A stretch of 15,803 nucleotides of DNA from contig JADZDV010000222.1 in assembly GCA_020850915.1 (NCBI GenBank), positions 1-15,803 on the forward strand, read 5' to 3'. The stretch is from Chloroflexota bacterium (GTDB lineage Bacteria > Chloroflexota > UBA6077 > JADZDV01). Within the stretch, counting starts at the first letter, position 1; each line of letters begins with the position of its first letter. A program made the translations under genes and the position numbers. The notes beneath the pieces are model-generated. The model was not told where the DNA came from, did no database searches, and saw nothing but the letters and a program-made list of their open reading frames with translations. Shown in pieces: positions 13,552-15,803 of this stretch.

Positions 13552-14433
13552 GGAGCCGTTGAACAGCTCTGGGTGAAGGATCGTCGCCAGGATTTCGATG
13601 CCTTCGATCAGGCGCGGACCGGGGCGATTGAAATAGGCGGACCCGTCCACGGCCCAGACCCGATCGGCCTGGACTGCTGGTAGCCGCTCCCAGGACGCTG
13701 GCAAATCCGTGCCGCGGAAATCTGTCAGCGCGGCGCGTAGACCTCTGCCGCGGAGCATGAGAACAACAACCTGTGGTCGGGCTTCTTCGACCTCCTCCCA
13801 GTCGATCCGCCGGGCTGGCGCGCCGGCCTCGCCGAGTCGCTCCACGCCGCCTGCCAAGCCAACCATGTCCGGCACCCAGTGCCCGGCGCTCGAGAGCGGG
13901 TCGAGCCACTCCAGACAGCAGACGTGGGGGCGGTCCAAGGCGCGGGCCGTCTTGAGCGTCACAGCGTCGAGCCGTGAGCGCAGCGAAATGATCGCCTCGT
14001 GGGCTTGCCTCGAACGTCCGGTGGCGTCGCCGACGGTCTTGATGTCGTCGAACAGCTCCGCGAACCGGGTCGTCCGCAACGAGACCACTCGAGGGGTGGT
14101 AGGCAGGCACGGCAGCGCTGCCTGGACGACGCCGTGCGAGACGGCGCACGCGGCGCACGGCCGCTGGGTAACGATCAGATCGGGAGCAAGGGCGACGATG
14201 GCGTCCACGTCCAGCGTGTGCTGCGCCTCGCCTGACGTGGCGGCATCGCTCGCGCGGTCGTCGATCTCACAGGCGCGGAGCCGCGCCGAGGCCAACCGCG
14301 GACGCGTGACAACGGTTTTCTGGCTGGCCTCGGGTGGAACATCACAGGAGTGGGTTACTCCCACCAGCTCGTGGTCCAGACCGAGCAGGTAGATGATCTC
14401 AGTGGCTGAAGGAAGCAGCGAGACGATGCGCAC
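13507..14433 (-). CDS. BtuF-like periplasmic-binding-fold protein without signal peptide
   Basis: A 308-residue protein of the BtuF/Fe-siderophore-binding class III fold. It begins at once with the first strand of the domain (MRIVSLLPSATEIIYLLGLDHELVGVTHSCD), then LAPDLIVTQRPCAACAVSH, and WVPDMVGLAGGVERLGEAG, all characteristic of cobalamin-binding BtuF relatives. No signal peptide or lipobox is present, so it is expected in the cytoplasm, unlike genuine transport binding proteins. Such short forms are common in Chloroflexota and Actinobacteria without a linked ABC transporter, and none is seen here. The GTG at 14433 has GGTGGA a few bases upstream, inside a small inverted repeat (GATGGT at 14434, ACCATC at 14442). 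It follows hsp20 by 48 bp on the same strand and may share its transcript. Ligand unproved. Confidence 0.85.
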   Translation of the reverse strand: MRIVSLLPSATEIIYLLGLDHELVGVTHSCDVPPEASQKTVVTRPRLASARLRACEIDDRASDAATSGEAQHTLDVDAIVALAPDLIVTQRPCAACAVSHGVVQAALPCLPTTPRVVSLRTTRFAELFDDIKTVGDATGRSRQAHEAIISLRSRLDAVTLKTARALDRPHVCCLEWLDPLSSAGHWVPDMVGLAGGVERLGEAGAPARRIDWEEVEEARPQVVVLMLRGRGLRAALTDFRGTDLPASWERLPAVQADRVWAVDGSAYFNRPGPRLIEGIEILATILHPELFNGSSPADAARRVERRVV

Positions 14434-14481
14434 GATGGTCCACCATCAGGAGGCTCGTGAGATCATACGTCCCGGTGGCGG

Positions 14482-14925
14482 TTAGCTCTTCTGGACCTTG
14501 ATCTTGTGCACGCGCTGCTGGACGGCTTTTGGCACGGTGATCTTCAGAACGCCGTGATCACAGGTCGCCGTGACGGACTCCGCGGAGAACGGCGCGGGCA
14601 GTTCAACCTGGCGCTGGAACCGACCTAGCGACTGCTCTCGCAGCAGCGGGCGCCAGTCCTCACCCTGGACCACGCCGCTCTCACCGGTCATCGTGAGCAC
14701 ATTGTTCAGGCTGGTGATCTCCACACTGTCCGGCTTCACGCCAGGGACCATGAAGAACAGGTGGTAGTTCTCATCGTCCTCAAAGACGTTCATCGCCACG
14801 TTGTTGCCGGTGGCTGAGTACGCTCGCCCCGGGACTGACGGCCGCAGGAACGCTGACTCCATCAGCTCGTTGACGGCGTCGCGGAGAGAGAGGCCGTCGC
14901 TATAGCGGCTGGATCCTCGCATCAT
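14482..14925 (-). CDS. Small heat-shock protein, Hsp20/alpha-crystallin family
   Basis: A 147-residue ATP-independent chaperone that binds unfolding proteins as an oligomer. The alpha-crystallin domain spans about residues 38-140: NVFEDDENYHLFFMVPGVKPDSVEI, LGRFQRQVELPAPFSAESVTATCDHGVLKITVPK, with the hallmark G-V-L-x-I-x-V-P-K. The tail HKIKV carries the I-x-V anchor motif used for oligomer contacts. The start is set at ATG 14925 by GGAGGA five bases upstream; the frame reaches back to 14970 without ribosome site. The promoter region carries six 11-bp repeat units and no CIRCE element, so regulation by a response regulator rather than HrcA is suggested. The next gene upstream is an OmpR/PhoB regulator. 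Family certain. Confidence 0.95.
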   Translation of the reverse strand: MMRGSSRYSDGLSLRDAVNELMESAFLRPSVPGRAYSATGNNVAMNVFEDDENYHLFFMVPGVKPDSVEITSLNNVLTMTGESGVVQGEDWRPLLREQSLGRFQRQVELPAPFSAESVTATCDHGVLKITVPKAVQQRVHKIKVQKS

Positions 14926-14989
14926 CGTAGTCCTCCGAAAAACGGGGAAGCTCTCACCCGGCTGCCCCACACCTCAAGCTTACGGAGCT

Positions 14990-15055
14990 TGTCGTAAGAT
15001 GGGTGCAAGAGCGGTGTTAGAGGCTTGCAAGACGACTGTCAGATGCGCGTTAGAA
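14990..15055 (-). promoter_or_regulatory. Six-unit 11-bp direct-repeat array, probable response-regulator operator of hsp20
   Basis: On the minus strand the word TCTNRC(R) recurs six times at an exact 11-bp step: TCTAAC, TCTGAC, TCTTGC, TCTAAC, TCTTGC, TCTTAC (plus-strand anchors 15049, 15038, 15027, 15016, 15005, 14994). The array starts six bases after the response-regulator stop and ends 11 bases before a weak -10-like TAAGCT (14977-14982), matching PhoB-activated promoters in which repeats replace the -35. Binding by the neighbouring regulator is inferred. Confidence 0.75.
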
Positions 15056-15060
15056 CCGGC

Positions 15061-15771
15061 TCAGTCGCGGGTGTAGTCGAAGAACTTGTAGCCGACACCC
15101 CGCTCGGTGAGGATGTAGCGGGGGTTGGCCGGGTCGTCTTCTAGCTTCTGGCGCAGGTAGTTGATGTAGAGCCGCACGTAGTGACTGGCGTCCCGATACT
15201 CCGGACCCCAGACCCGACTGAGCAGTGTTTCGTGCGAGAGGACCACGCCGGGGCTCGTCGCCAGGTGGTACAGCAGGCGAAACTCGGTCGGGCGGAGCTG
15301 GACCAGTTCGCCATGCACCTTGACCTCGTGACGATCGAAGTCGATTTCAAGGTTGTCGTCAACCTGGATATGGCCGCGGGAACCAGCCGGAGTGTTGCCT
15401 TCGGCACGGCGGAGCACAGCCTTGATGCGGGACAGGAGGACGCGCTGGCTGAACGGCTTGGCGACGTAGTCGTCAGCGCCAAGCTCGAGCCCGGTGACGA
15501 CATCCCGGTCATCCGCCTTGACGGTCAGCATGATGACTGGCACCGCCGTGAACGAGCGCAGCTCACGCAGCGTCTCGAACCCGTCCATGATCGGCATCAT
15601 GACGTCCATGACGACGATATCAGGTAACAGCTTCCTGATCCTCTCGAGCGCCTCGGCCCCGTTGTGAGCCTCGAATACCTCGAAGCCCTCGACTTCGAGG
15701 TTCATGCGGACGGAGTCGAGCAGCCGAGGCTCGTCGTCGACGATGAGGATCCCGCGTCGTGGCGTGGTCAA
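15061..15771 (-). CDS. PhoB/OmpR-family response regulator
   Basis: A complete 236-residue two-component regulator. Receiver domain (1-120): acidic pocket IVDDE (Asp12, Asp13), phospho-acceptor Asp56 in VVMDVMMPIMDG, Thr83 in VIMLT, and Lys105 in AKPF, so a fully functional phosphorylation site is present. C-terminal winged helix (about 135-232): LEIDFDRHEVKVHGELVQL, RPTEFRLLYHLA, YVRLYINYLRQKLEDDP, TERGVGYKF. Phosphorylated dimers should bind tandem 11-bp half-sites, and such an array begins six bases after its stop. The TTG start is unusual but supported by coupling: it overlaps the stop of the upstream kinase (TTGA). No strong Shine-Dalgarno is seen. The output is probably at least hsp20; that is inference. 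Confidence 0.95.
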   Translation of the reverse strand: MTTPRRGILIVDDEPRLLDSVRMNLEVEGFEVFEAHNGAEALERIRKLLPDIVVMDVMMPIMDGFETLRELRSFTAVPVIMLTVKADDRDVVTGLELGADDYVAKPFSQRVLLSRIKAVLRRAEGNTPAGSRGHIQVDDNLEIDFDRHEVKVHGELVQLRPTEFRLLYHLATSPGVVLSHETLLSRVWGPEYRDASHYVRLYINYLRQKLEDDPANPRYILTERGVGYKFFDYTRD

Positions 15772-15803
15772 GACTGGCCTCGAGGAAGGGTCATGACGAA
15801 GCG
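15768..15803 (-). CDS. C-terminal end of a histidine kinase, cut by window edge
   Basis: The minus-strand frame ending at 15768 reads RFVMTLPRGQS and stops, and its TGA shares two bases with the TTG start of the response regulator. The sequence 'F-x-x-T-L-P-R' is the normal end of a HATPase_c domain in sensor kinases. Together with the overlap and the regulator next to it, this is very likely the partner kinase. Only 11 residues are visible, so subtype and sensor are unknown. Confidence 0.7.
   Translation of the reverse strand, partial: RFVMTLPRGQS

Noticed and set aside
13507..14481. Cobalamin riboswitch before the BtuF-like gene
   Set aside because: Only 48 bases separate it from hsp20, too few for a cobalamin riboswitch, and no B12-box-like sequence was seen.
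14990..15055. CRISPR array or minisatellite interpretation of the phased repeats
   Set aside because: Repeat word is 6-7 bp with variable 4-5 bp between, far below CRISPR repeat and spacer sizes, and the variable parts do not form a tandem minisatellite.
14931..15060. CIRCE element for HrcA control of hsp20
   Set aside because: No TTAGCACTC-N9-GAGTGCTAA-like inverted repeat is present; the only structure is the 11-bp direct-repeat array.

Overview
The window looks like a chromosomal segment from a high-GC member of the Chloroflexota (Thermomicrobia or a relative). The inference rests on gene content: a secreted protein with the 'F-x-x-T-G-Y-C ... YF-x-x-x-G ... GYP' module common in that phylum, a conserved 'MGLFDRLKK' four-cysteine protein, an MtrA-like/DUF4346 fusion, and a BtuF-like protein without a signal peptide. 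Codon usage is even, with G/C-rich third positions. I see no tRNA, rRNA, IS element, phage gene or CRISPR.

Left part (1-2630): the 3' end of an OmpR/PhoB-type response regulator (RR), a probable 62-residue small protein, an 11-bp-phased operator array, a small secreted protein and a strong intrinsic terminator. On the minus strand follow a four-cysteine conserved protein and a histidine kinase that begins almost at its H-box and has no sensor.

Middle part (2735-7467): an MtrA-like/DUF4346 corrinoid-type protein with an inverted repeat across its -10, a convergent TPR-like protein, a secreted lectin-like protein, a membrane-anchored NERD-like protein, a small zinc-ribbon protein and two small hypothetical proteins, one coupled to the CorC gene.

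Right part (7464-15803): a CorC/HlyC-type CNNM-CBS membrane protein, a Tat-exported L,D-transpeptidase, a secreted glycosyl-hydrolase-like (DUF187/GHL10) protein, a divergent adenine-deaminase-like amidohydrolase, a cytoplasmic BtuF-like protein, an Hsp20 chaperone, a complete PhoB-type RR and the last residues of its partner histidine kinase, cut by the window edge. Cell-envelope maintenance and signal transduction dominate.

The most striking signal is regulatory. Each OmpR/PhoB-type RR gene is followed, before the next annotated promoter region, by direct repeats with an exact 11-bp period: four TGAGCG units at 742-785 ahead of the secreted protein, and six TCTNRC units at 14990-15055 ahead of hsp20. 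Tandem 11-bp half-sites are the binding geometry of OmpR/PhoB winged-helix regulators, and the two consensus words differ, as expected for two regulators. A third, weaker site (TCACAG pair, 11-bp step, inside a duplicated 29-bp element) lies before the adenine-deaminase-like gene. Two genes (2735 and 11746) have a TATACT -10 almost touching the start codon and no Shine-Dalgarno, suggesting leaderless transcripts.
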